In this document: piece after piece, positions 27,101 to 36,777 of the stretch | How the letters are laid out: every line of letters starts with the position of its first letter | How positions within the stretch are numbered: the stretch's first letter is position 1 | Assembly (NCBI GenBank): GCA_013397845.1 | Contig: VZTG01001880.1 | Coordinates: 1,325 to 65,324 of the forward strand | DNA from: Melanocharis versteri | Lineage: Eukaryota > Chordata > Aves > Passeriformes > Melanocharitidae | DNA length: 64,000 nt | Reading direction: 5' to 3' | Translations under genes and position numbers: made by a program | Notes under the pieces: generated by a model | The model's input: only the letters and a program-made list of their open reading frames with translations | Told to the model about the DNA's origin: nothing | The model's database searches: none

Positions 27101-30100
27101 CATTTAGAGTTAATATGAGGGCACTGGTAGCAAGAAAAAACACCAGTGAAAGAAGTGATGAAGCAGTCCTTTTTCTAACCCTTCACCCAATTTAATTTAT
27201 ACAATCTGCTGGGGTCTTAGCTTTAAGCCTGGATTAAAGCCCCAGATTCAGTCCTGGGATAAACTGAATTCCACAGGAGTTGTGCCTGTTCATACAAAGA
27301 CAGAGTTTGTTCCTGTAGAATAATGATGTGCCTTTCCACTGATAATTTCACTATTTTAATGCCAAGTTACCATCCAGAGACACTTGCTTAATATTCTTGC
27401 TTCACTAGGTGTAAAACTGGCACCTCTGAGAGCTCCTCTGCTCTGGACAGTTTAATACATCATTGCAAGATTCCAAAAGAAAGGACTGCTGTCAGCGTTT
27501 TGCCTGGATCGTTTCCCAGCCATACAGTGCTCCCTAGCAGACGGCTGCATCCACGTCCACTACAGCTGACAGAACTTCCTGGTTATAGCCAGACGTGCAG
27601 CTCACAGAGCTGTGGCCATCCTGGGATGTGGCCGAGGCACTGATGCCAGCGGGAGCCACAGAGCTGCACAGCCCTGCCTGCGTCACAGCGAGAGGATGAG
27701 GATCAGGGCTTCAGAAATAGCAGGCAACCAGCAGCACCAGACATAGAGACTCAATCTACTGGATCTATTTAGGTCTGGGGGTCTTTTATAAAAATAAAAG
27801 AATTTTTTCTCACTCAGCCAAGCCCATCACCTCCTACATTCTTCCCTCTTTGGCCTAAATTTCTTAGGATCAGTTTGCATGTTTGTTCTGTATAAGCAGG
27901 GCAGCTGCATCCAGGGCATTTTTGCCTGTTCAGGGCTTTTCTTCTTTCCAGTTCGAAGTTTTTCTCCTTCATTTAGCAAGTCATTTAAGGGAAGCATAGA
28001 TGTAATAGCAAGCTTCCTTGCTTATTGTATGTACACGACAGCACTTATATAATTTTTGAACATTTGCTTGTTCACTGATCCTATAGAAGATAACTGCACC
28101 TGACATTTTGTATTTCCCTGCTAGTTGGGTTTCTGGAAAAACTTTCGAGTTCATTAACATGAAAATGACAGGAGAAATTCTTGTGGTTCTTTTCCCCTTC
28201 AACTCTCTGCAGTAAAAGAACATCCTGTACTGCTTTGTTTTTCAGGTTGATGGCTTCCTGACACTTCTCTTTGGCCTGGCTAGCATTAATACCCTCACAG
28301 TGATCAGTGTGACACGCTATATCAAGGGCTGCCATCCTGAGAGAGGTAAGGAATAAAGGCAAGTCCAGTTCTCCCTTCACTGAACCTGGTGCAAATCTGT
28401 ATTTCTCTCAGTCACTATCATCAGTCAGTCAGGCTATATTAAATATAAAATAAATGCATTGAAAACCAGGACATAATACAGTCATTTACATTACAAACAT
28501 GTTTTCATAGAATCCTTCAGGGTTAACTCTAGTAAGAGCCAAATTATTACAAGTACACTTGGGTGACCACAGATAAATTCATCCTTGTGCCAAAGGTACC
28601 ATAGGTCCTGTTGACCCTCTGTATTCCTCAAAATATGACTTAAATTACTCCTAAGTGATACATCATTGTCTGAATCTCACTGAAAGAAATTTGATCTTCT
28701 ATGAGATGATGTTTGGGAAGTTTCTGGTCAGGGATCAGATTCTTCATTCAGAAGGCTGCCACACATACAAACATTTTCATTCTTCAGGGTGTTTTGCCAG
28801 GGTTTATGCACAGCAGGCATCAAGGGCTCCTTTAGATGGCACTGGGCACATTCAGTCTGCAGGGCTTTCCTCCCGCTTTTGTAGCACTGCCATCCCCACA
28901 TACCTCTCCAGCCTCCCCTTGGACATTTTCACACCATGTCAGATGAAAATTACTCCTACCATCCCCAGAAGTGACAATGACCCAACTCTGCCTGGACAGT
29001 CCCTGTCTCCCACCTGTCCCCCAGATCTGCAAAGCATCATCACCACAGCTTCATACCCACACTTCTTCCTTCTCTAGCGCCCTGTTGATCCGTAGCCTGA
29101 ATATCTCAAACAATCCCAGTTCATTACTCTGTCGGGTGCTAGAAACATTTTACTCACCACTCTGGTTTTTCGAACTTTGTATTTTATTAACCTCTGGTAT
29201 AAGTGCCTCTGTGAGGACATATGATTGTCCCACTGTACAAACCTGATCTGAAATCCTTTACACATTGCCTGCCCTGTGAAGCCCTCACCAGCAAGTCCAT
29301 ATAAACCTGTCATCGTCTACCAATTTCGCCTTATGACTCTTTAATATCACCATGCTCACCCCAGGCACTCTCTTTCACTGGATCAGTAGAAACTTCCTCA
29401 CCTTTTATCCTGGGCCTCCTGCATGCTCAAAATTTTGACTTCCACTGAGAGTCTCATGTAATCTCTCTTCTTTATAACTATACCTACCATAAATTATCCC
29501 TAGTCTTCTTTCCATCAATCTTTGGACAATGTATGATCAATTTTCATGCCTTTGCTGCAAGTGGCCTGCACCATCTTTCGAACAGGAACCTATCAATGTC
29601 TGCAGGGAAAGTATGTGTAAGTACACGGGATGCATCAGATGAGTTTTTCTCTTTATTAGCACGAGGAGTATTTGCCGTGAAAAGAACTTCTGCAGGGAAG
29701 TAATTTTTTCCACAGAAAGTTCTTCTGCGGTTTGGTGTAGTGATAGACTTGTTAAAGCTAACTTTCAGCACAAACTGCTGCTTGAGCAGCAAACTCTAAC
29801 AAGTTTGGCTGTGATGTAATCCTACATCTTCTATTCATTGCATGTTAAGAAGTCGTATTTAAAACCCACATTTCTCTTTTGTGAAGCTCTACCACGTATC
29901 CATCTGACGGTGTGCATAATTTATGTTTGAATCTCAAGTAAATCTGAGCAAGTACCCAGTATAACATTACAGAAATGTTGAGGAATAGACATTGGTGGAT
30001 GCATAAATATTTCCCACATAAATGAAGAAATAATCACAGTGTATGGCAACAGCAGGACAGATTGAATCTTTTGTATTGAATGGTTAATACAGTCTGGGCT

Positions 30101-33100
30101 ATTTTCTCCTTTTTAACAGGAAAAAACCTTGAAGTGAGTAAGAAAATCTCCTGAATTTAGATTTATCTTGTTCATTTTTATGTAAAATACAACTGTTTCC
30201 TGCATTTTACAGAATTGCAAAGCATAAGTCTAACACAGCATTTGCTAATTCCACAGTGCTCAACAGACTCATTGTCTCCTGCTTAAAAAACATTCATTTC
30301 CACTCTTCAGTGGTAACACAAGCCTGATAGATGCTTTCAAAATCAAACTTTCCTTACGAATATTCGTTTTGCCATCTTAATTTTTTTTAATAGCTGTTTT
30401 TTTCTTATTAGCTGGTGGTATAGGAGTGCATTTAGATTTCAGAGATGTGTTTGCCTTTCCAAGTACTATTTTCTGACCCAAGCATGCCATTGCAGGTCAC
30501 TGCATCAGCAACAGCAGCATGTCGGTGGCTCTGGTTCTCATTTGGGTAGCAGCTTTCTTCTGGTCCGCAGCTCCATTGCTTGGCTGGGGCAGTTATACAG
30601 GTAACAAGTATCTTTCAGTTGTACTTATCTGGCACCTCTCCACTTAACAGAGGTGCTTACCTTTCTTTCTTGATGTTTGTGATAAACCAGACCGATTATC
30701 AGTGGAACTGAGAAAATCATCCATCATGCGTGGCGTAGGCACAGAGCATTGCCTGCTTTGGTATCAGCTATAAAGAGATTTTTTTTTTTAAGATATCACA
30801 GGAAAGACTTGGACCAAGTGCATATTGGCTATGAAAAAAGAGAGGCCTGGAATACTTTGCATGGTTAAGCAGTGAGATAAAGAAGACTATCAAAAGACAT
30901 CCTTCAAAAACTGTCAAGTTTAGGAAACCAGAAAAGAACACAAGTTCCAGCAAGTAGAACTTGAAATTATAATAAGACAAGCCAGAAAGGTATGGCAAAA
31001 CTATTTGTTGAAAATATGAAAACTTACGTAGTAAAGGAAGTAAAAGATGTTGGAAAGTTTGTCAGTCCAAGAAAGAATTAGGGTGGAAGATAAGGCCATA
31101 TCAAAAAAGGAGGGTGAGAAAAGAAAAGGAAAAAATTTGTACAGTGAACACTGCAAAAATTCAACGGCTAAGGAATATTCCCAGATGAGAAAATTTCTTC
31201 ATGGGGGAAAGATGGAGAATTTGCCTCAATTTAAGCCTCTAAGAATTCAACAAAACAAATATCTAGGAAAAAAATGGTAATGATACAGAAGTCCCAACAA
31301 CTGAAATCAGGTGACTGGCATTGTCCAGCAGTTACCTGTCTGGATCCTGCAGGCCTCTGCATTCTTTCAGAAGTCATGAAATCTATGGAGACTTACTGAA
31401 GCAGCTATGTGCATATATTTTCTTATTTACTAGGTACATAAGCCTTGAGGTATCTCTGGACCCTTGAAGTATGGGTGTGAGAAAAGCAGCCATTCCTATG
31501 GTTGGTTAAATGTTCTATTCTTCACAAACCAAAATACACCCAAGATATTAGCTCAATGGACCTTGGAGACAAATTCAAACTGTTTATTAGACTGTCTGAA
31601 TTTTATGTCATATTTTTGCACTGTGGGCATGACATAAACTTGGTTGTTTTGGGCTGGTAATTTTCTGTGTATCTTCTGGTGATCTGTTTTCTTTTTACAT
31701 TAATATACCAGCTCTTCATTTTTAGAGGGACCTCTGATGTCTGGTTTTGGCCTTAAACTGAAGCCAGAGACTTTTTGGGCAGCACTGCTTTGTCAGGACA
31801 TTCAAGTGCCCCCACGGACCCTGTTTGTACTTTGAATTCAATTCCTTGATAGTGGTTTTCAAGACTACTTCTAGGAGTGCTTTCCCCTACTGGAACTCAC
31901 AGCAATTTCAGGTTCCTGGGCTATCTGTCTGCAAACACACCTCCAGTGAGGGCACCCACGGAGATGTGGGAGCCCAGCAGTGGCAAGTCCAGCAGCAGGC
32001 ACCAGCAGACCACAGCACATTACAGCTGGCTGCCTTGGACATTTCCCTTCTACACAATATCTTCAGGGGCCCCCAGGACCGCACTAATTTTTGGGAAAGC
32101 CACTTGTTTGTGTCCCTGTGGAGGGGGAAAACATAGCTCTGAATTCTGACTTGCGGAAAATCTGCAGGATTTTCTTTTCCTGTCATCTGGAGGCTGGTTT
32201 CATTTTTCAGGCAAAAGTTTTGAAAAGCAGAAACCCAGAATTAAGCCAGATTTTATGGTTATATTTTTGAATCTTGAGGTCTACTGACGAAAAAGGCAAA
32301 GGAGAGAACAATCTATTTCTATTACAGAACACATTCAGACAGCAACATCTAGAGCTTTTGGTGATAAAAATACCGAGCTCTTTTTGATGAGAATCATAAA
32401 AGAGATTTTAAGCTTTTGCTCATTTAATTCCTCCTGTTTAAATCTCCTATCACCTGGGAGGAATTAAGAGAATTTTTTTTCTTCAAAATTACTACTAGAT
32501 GTTAGGAAGAGATCTGCTGCTAAATCATGTAGTCTTCACCTGTATTGTATCTCCGGGACCTGTTAATACTTGACTTACATAATTTGGTTCATGCTTCATT
32601 TATTTGTAATTGAATTTGTTGCCATAGCTGTCAGAAAAAAAACCAGCTTTTTCACTTAAAAAGAAAAATACGCTATTCACAATCTATAGAAAAACCTCTA
32701 ATGTTATAGAACTCAAGTTTTCTATCAGGACATCTTTACAAACACATCAGGGGATCTAAAGAAGTCGACTGTTATTTATAAAATGTTTGAGCCAGAGACT
32801 ACACGGTATTCCCACTGCCTTTTCGTTAAGTCCCTGATCAGCTAGTGTCTCACTAGTGGTAGACCCTGCAATCTGCCTGACTTAATTTTTAAAAATCTGC
32901 ATCTCTATGTTGCAAGACTGCATGTTTCACATTTATTGAAAGGTCTCATATCTTTCTAAGTATTTACATGTTTTACCTTCTTGTAATCTTTAACATTAGC
33001 TGTATCAATTTGGTCTCATGGCTCTCACTGTAGTAGAAGTTCCATTGCCTCAAGGAGCCTCAACATTTTTATTTCCTGCTCAGTTATGTAAGTAGTGACT

Positions 33101-34870
33101 TTTTACATTTGGCATATTTTCTGTGGAATTCCTTGTCATGCTGTTGCAGTGCTCATCTTGTGAAGTTACTATGTAGAGTATTATGGCAAATAAGAGTACC
33201 TATCACTCAAGAATGTAAAACCTTTTTTTTTTTTTTTTAATAAAGTGTCACAGTTTCCTATCCCTAAACAACAGTTTGTGCATTATGGATTTACACTGGC
33301 AATACAAACTCAACAAAAAGATAATACACATTAAAATTTGTTACAGTCTAGCTAGTCTTGAAAAATTGTTTATGTAGGAACTAATGTCATGTCTCATTAA
33401 ATCAGAAAGATCAATCCATTCTGTAGTGCTTAACAGAAGAAAAATACATCATTTTAACTAATAAATCAATTGCTCAATAATCAACTATCTAAGAGCAGAT
33501 AAATATTCTAAAAATGCTAACCAACATATTCTTGCTTTCCAGATCGCATGTATGGCACATGTGAGATAGACTGGGCCAAAGCCAACTTCTCTACAATCTA
33601 CAAGTCCTACATCGTCTCCATTTTTATCTGCTGTTTTTTCCTGCCTGTCACAGTCATGGTCTTCTCGTATGTGTCCATCATCAATACAGTCAAACTAAGC
33701 CACGCATTGACAGGGCTGGGTGATCCCACAGACAGACAGAGGAGAATAGAGCGGGACGTCACCAGGGTGAGTTTGGCTTTCATATCAGGTGGGATTCATC
33801 TCCATGAAATCTGTCTTTCCAAAAATTGGTCTCAACTAGAACAGAAGAGAACAAAACAAATCAGTTGCATTTCCTTTCTTTATAACTGTAGTGACAGAGT
33901 CTGAACTCAGGGAAGAATATGAGGTTTGTTTAAATTTCTACTTCTACTATTGGTTAATATTGGTGCTACATCACATTTGAAAAATAATCTTAATATAATT
34001 GGAGTGGGTCGTATAGCACAAACCCCAGAAATTTGGTTTGGCATATGCTCTTTTCCTTCAGAAGTTACATTACTTCTGAGCATACTCAGAATTTAGAGTG
34101 GAGATTTCAGTTTACTCACTGTTTAGTTAAGTTTACCTTAAACCTTCTGTATTCAAATAAACATATGGGAATGTATCTATTTTCATTCCGTTAGATGAGG
34201 CATTTCTCAACCACATCACCATGCCAAAATTCAAGATATAGCTCCTAGGTCTGCCTGGCTGCATCAAAGCAAACCATTTGCTTACCCATATTCTCCTGTA
34301 AGCCATACCCTCGGGGCAATCTGGACCTTTCCCTTCCAGCCAAGCATTCAAGTTACTATCCTCAATGTTTTGCTTCCCTGATGCAGTTTTCCAGAATAGA
34401 TTGAAGACTATTCTTCTCCTGTCTTTTAGGTTTCTATTGTCATTTGCACAGCCTTCATTATTGCATGGTCTCCATACGCTGTCATCTCTATATGGTCTGC
34501 TTATGGTCACCCTGTGCCCAACCTTACCAGCATCCTTGCCAGCTTGTTTGCTAAGTCTGCTAGCTTCTACAATCCCATTATCTACTTTGGAATGAGCTCC
34601 AAATTTCGAAGGGACATTTTCATCTTGTTCCATTGTGCCAAGGAAGTCAAGGACCCTGTGAAGCTCAAACGTTTCAAAAACCTCAAACCAAAGCAGCCCC
34701 AGCCTTCTCAGAAAGAAGAGAAGTATGCAGCAGAAATGTGCCCTGCACCAAGCCCTGATTCCGGGGTGGGAAGCCCAACCAACACCCCACCTCCAGCAAA
34801 CAGGGAAATGTATTTTGGTATTCTTGATACGCCATCCAATAACCCCAATATCGAATGTGATAGATTGTAA
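6037..34870 (+). CDS. Non-visual opsin, Opn5/neuropsin-related group, six coding exons, 398 aa
   Basis: This is a retinal-binding seven-helix receptor of the plasma membrane, presumed to sense light and signal through a G protein. Coding parts: 6037-6157, 14610-14815, 28246-28345, 30496-30600, 33543-33766, 34430-34870. All introns are GT/AG and the frame stays open to TAA.

Visible features: N-glycosylation sequon N15-I-S; TM1 about 32-56 with N48; TM2 with D76; disulfide pair C108 and C184; TM3 ending T132-R-Y; second sequon N192-F-S; TM6 W265-x-P267; Schiff-base lysine K294; N300-P-I-I-Y304; helix 8 with C321 as a palmitoylation candidate; a proline/serine-rich tail.

D111 aligns with rhodopsin 113, D178 with 181 and E185 with 188. 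TM6-TM7 resembles OPN5, but TM3 differs from OPN5 and peropsin. Among opsins expected in birds, OPN5L1 or another Opn5-like paralogue is the best guess. However, Opn5L1 is known for Cys188, and here the residue is Glu, so I give no symbol. There is no sign of decay. Confidence 0.93.
7365..7960 (-). repeat. Eroded CR1-like retrotransposon remnant
   Basis: The stretch around 7815-7855 (a core reading GGACTGAATACAGCACC, followed by AAGGTCTCGCC) resembles the internal part of reverse-oriented avian CR1 elements. Nearby words such as CCAGCAAGGCCAG and CCTATGGCC also fit an old copy. Divergence is high and the ends are not clear, so both extent and orientation are approximate. It lies inside opsin intron 1. 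Confidence 0.3.
11933..11949. repeat. T17 homopolymer run
   Basis: An uninterrupted run of 17 T lies in opsin intron 1. It could be a simple mononucleotide repeat or the A-tail of an insertion on the minus strand. No flanking duplication was identified. Confidence 0.7.
14532..14588 (-). repeat. CR1 3'-end fragment at the exon 2 splice acceptor
   Basis: The sequence starts TCATAGAATCATAGAATGG and continues GGAAGGGACCTTAAAGATCATCTAG, the well-known 3' end of bird CR1 read in reverse. Only about 57 bases remain, which fits the strong 5' truncation typical of CR1. It ends about 20 bases before the AG of the exon 2 acceptor, so it supplies the upstream part of the 3' splice-site region. Confidence 0.88.
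14610..14815 (+). CDS. Opsin exon 2: rest of TM1, TM2, ECL1 and C3.25
   Basis: It encodes the end of G41 and residues 42-109. It holds the TM1 GN motif (G47-N48), the short first intracellular loop YKQRHLLQPTDY, TM2 with N71-L-A-V-x-D76, and ends with the disulfide cysteine C108 and Q109 at a codon boundary. The donor is GTAAGA at 14816. The acceptor run TTTTTTCCAG ends at 14609. The open frame continues upstream to an ATG in the CR1 tail, but that reading is intronic because exon 1 joins in phase here. Confidence 0.95.
19068..19087. repeat. Perfect 20-base palindrome
   Basis: The half-site CCATCTGGCT is followed immediately by its exact reverse complement AGCCAGATGG, with no spacer. Each arm contains an E-box-like CATCTGG/CCAGATG word. 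Symmetry stops after this point, because the flanking bases are T on both sides. It lies in opsin intron 2. It could be a paired E-box site or coincidence. Confidence 0.75.
21570..21680. promoter_or_regulatory. Candidate intronic enhancer-like segment
   Basis: This AT-rich stretch has CATTAGTCATGAATTC, TAAATTATTATTT, CAATTG and GCTAATTAAG words close together, which are homeodomain and E-box type sites. The texture resembles conserved vertebrate non-coding elements. No direct evidence of conservation or function is available from the sequence alone. Confidence 0.2.
28246..28345 (+). CDS. Opsin exon 3: TM3 and T-R-Y motif
   Basis: It encodes residues 110-142 plus one base. It starts VDGFLTLLFGLAS, placing D111 three residues after C108, at the rhodopsin-113 counterion position. 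It then runs through TM3 to T132-R133-Y134 and the start of intracellular loop 2 (IKGCHPER). The acceptor is TTGTTTTTCAG and the donor GTAAGG at 28346. The ACA codon for T132 is at 28312-28314. Confidence 0.96.
28346..30495 (+). other. Opsin intron 3
   Basis: This intron of 2150 bases runs from GTAAGG to CATTGCAG. Open frames at 28655-29077 and 29544-29792 have no matching splice sites or recognised domain, so I see only unique intronic sequence. Confidence 0.88.
30496..30600 (+). CDS. Opsin exon 4: TM4 and start of ECL2
   Basis: It encodes the end of G143, residues 144-177 and one base of D178. It contains TM4 with W159 and the APLLGWGSY segment (P169, G172-W173) typical of opsins at the TM4/ECL2 junction. 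The acceptor is CATTGCAG and the donor GTAACA at 30601, which is weaker than the other donors of this gene. Confidence 0.96.
30601..33542 (+). other. Opsin intron 4
   Basis: This intron of 2942 bases runs from GTAACA to CTTTCCAG. It is AT-rich, with an A/G-rich patch at 30.8-31.3 kb and a T16 run at 33223. No exon or retroelement was recognised in it. Confidence 0.88.
33223..33238. repeat. T16 homopolymer run
   Basis: A run of 16 T is followed by AATAAAG in opsin intron 4. It is a simple mononucleotide repeat. No insertion boundaries were recognised. Confidence 0.7.
33543..33766 (+). CDS. Opsin exon 5: ECL2, TM5, intracellular loop 3
   Basis: It completes D178 and encodes residues 179-252. 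ECL2 reads RMYGTCEIDW, giving C184 for the disulfide and E185 right after it. N192-F-S is a glycosylation sequon near the top of TM5. TM5 contains P212, F218 and Y220. Loop 3 is short, with a charged end RQRRIERDVTR that contains E247, the usual ionic-lock partner at the base of TM6. The donor is GTGAGT at 33767. Confidence 0.96.
33767..34429 (+). other. Opsin intron 5
   Basis: This is the shortest intron, 663 bases, GTGAGT to GTCTTTTAG. No other feature is seen in it. A long open frame on the minus strand crosses its end and exon 6, and it is regarded as a shadow. Confidence 0.9.
34430..34870 (+). CDS. Opsin exon 6: TM6, TM7, helix 8 and C-terminal tail
   Basis: It encodes residues 253-398 and the TAA stop at 34868-34870. 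TM6 has W265-S-P267-Y268. TM7 has F-A-K294-S-A, with the retinal lysine codon at 34553-34555, followed by N300-P-I-I-Y304. Helix 8 (SSKFRRDIFILFHC) carries C321. The tail of about 75 residues has a lysine-rich part (323-340) and a proline/serine part with D362-S-G-V-G-S367. It ends IECDRL, which is not the VxPx ending of ciliary visual opsins. The splice phase is 0. Confidence 0.97.
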   Translation, partial: VSIVICTAFIIAWSPYAVISIWSAYGHPVPNLTSILASLFAKSASFYNPIIYFGMSSKFRRDIFILFHCAKEVKDPVKLKRFKNLKPKQPQPSQKEEKYAAEMCPAPSPDSGVGSPTNTPPPANREMYFGILDTPSNNPNIECDRL

Positions 34871-35431
34871 GTTTTGTGGCTGCTTAATACACACACACTT
34901 TGTGCTCAGCAAGACCCTCTACAGAGCAGCGCTTGAGTAATTTACTAATTCCCACTCCATCTGTTTCTTGCTATAGCACTGATGACTATACAACTCAAGC
35001 AAATCAGATGGTAAAGTGATATTTTCCTTCTATGTAGGTACAAAATGCTCCAGAGAACATTACAATGTGGGCAGCACACCCAGTGCCAGAAACACTTGAT
35101 TTTCAAATGCATGCAGGAAAAGAAAGACTGACTTCAGGAGAGCAGGCACTAGCTAGCAAAAAATAACTAATATGTTCCTATCCAAATTGTATCAGTTCTG
35201 GACTACATTTCCAAATATGTCCTTTGCTCTTTAACAATCACAGCCATAGATGATTGTTTTAATTCTGTGGTGCTTCACAGCCGCGGCTGTAGGAGAAGAC
35301 GGGCCCTGCTGATACTGCTGTGGAGCTGCTATAGCTCCAAAGGCTGCAAGGTGGTGGAAAAAGCCATGTTCTCCCTGCAGGGCACCCAGGTGTGCCCACC
35401 ATGGGGCTCCAAGGCCCCACAGAGACCTCAT

Positions 35432-35840
35432 GAGAGGATGTCTGATCATAGGATATACTTAGTGTTGGAAGGAACCTTATAGATCATCTAGTTTCAACCC
35501 CCCTGCCATGGACAGGGACACCTTCCACTAGACCAGGTTGCTCAAAGCCCGGTCCAACCTGGCCTTCAATACTTCCATGGATGGAGCACCCACAGCTTCC
35601 CTGGGCAACCTATTTCAGCGTCTCACCACCCTCACAGTAAACAATTTCTTCCTAATATCTAATCTGAACCTCCTGTCTTTCAGTTTAATGTCTTTCCCCC
35701 TTGTCCTACCACTTGTACGAGTCCCTCTCCATCTTTCTTGTAGGCTCCCCTTTTGTACTAGAAGGCTGCTGTAAGGTTTCCCCAAAGCCTTCTCCAGATT
35801 AAACAGCCCCAGCTCTCAGCCTGTCTTCACAGATCGCCTT
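35432..35840 (-). repeat. CR1 retrotransposon, 5'-truncated
   Basis: Read on the plus strand it runs from the reversed CR1 tail (GGAAGGAACCTTATAGATCA) through CCCTGCCATGGACAGGGAC, CCACTAGACCAGGTTGCTC, TTTCTTCCTAATATCTAATC and CCCCCTTGTCCT to CAGCCTGTCTTCAC. This is the standard order of the CR1 3' part in reverse. It is about 400 bases, moderately diverged, and probably lies in the opsin 3'UTR. Confidence 0.92.
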
Positions 35841-36771
35841 CATGGGTCGTCTTCTGATGGCCTGTGCCCGACTCTGTGTGTGGCTATGCAAGGACTAGGA
35901 GTTTAATATATTGAAAATGCTAGCCTGGTATTTTCTAGTCACTGCAGTCTGAGCAGTGGCTTCATACTTTTCCTCATTGGTTTGCAGAATTATTTCCACC
36001 TCCCCTGACCTTCCTGGTGAGCAGGGCCTGGCTGTAGCACTCTGATTCAGGAAAGCTGGTCTTTGATTTTACTGATCTGTCTCCAAACTGATTGTTTTTC
36101 TGTCTTTCTCTGAAGGTGGAGCAAGAGATGTACAGGCAATGAAATCAAGACTGACACTTAGGTTTTAAGAGTACTGATGAGGTGTGGCATCAGAGCAATT
36201 TACAAAATATAATCCAACACCCCTCTGTTGCTTCTAAAGAAAGTGTTTCTACCCGCCTATGGGTAAAAAGTGACTTTTAGGTAAACCCAACTAAGTAGAA
36301 ACTAAGGATAATGATTTAAATAGCTATACTGTAGGTCTAAATCAGTTGCCAGACTACCAGATGTTACAATATCCAATTTTATCACCAACTTTATTTTACA
36401 GAATCAAAATGAGGAGGTATGTCTTCATAATTCCCCATCTTGTAAATTAACTGCATACTCAAAGACTTCTTTTAGAATGTCTCTCTGTTAGCCATGGAAA
36501 TTGTGGGTTCATTTAGTGCCATTTGCAACTTAAACAGGGGAAAAAGAAGGAAAAAAATAAAAAAGAAAAAACCAGCAACACTCTTTGCTAACCTCTGCTA
36601 TTTATGAATTTTTGAAATCTTGCTGTCTGGGTGTGCTGAAATGTAGTTGTTTTGCAAAAATACGCTCTTCCAGATGTGTTTCTTGGGAAACTTACAAAGA
36701 GAGCCCACCTCCATTTCCCCCATTACTCTAAATGTTTTGAGAAAATCACCTGTGTTTTGAAGTTAAAAACA

Positions 36772-36777
36772 AATAAA
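36772..36777 (+). terminator. Candidate polyadenylation signal AATAAA
   Basis: AATAAA lies 1.9 kb after the opsin stop. A second word, ATTAAA, is at 36895-36900, and an A-rich AATAAA is at 36556. Which one is used cannot be decided from sequence alone. Confidence 0.3.

Larger units (their letters stand above)
14816..28245 (+). other. Opsin intron 2 (13.4 kb)
   Basis: This is the largest intron of the gene, GTAAGA to TTTTTCAG. No other coding exon is supported within it. It contains a perfect 20-base palindrome at 19068 and an AT-rich, homeodomain-word-rich stretch at about 21.58-21.68 kb. No CR1 copy was recognised. Overlapping open frames around 19.0-19.7 kb on both strands reflect a locally higher GC content rather than a gene. 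Confidence 0.85.

Noticed and set aside
34133..34912. Open frame of 259 codons on the minus strand, the longest in the window
   Set aside because: It lies opposite opsin exon 6 and intron 5. The plus strand there has clear homology, splice sites and motifs, so the antisense frame is a by-product.
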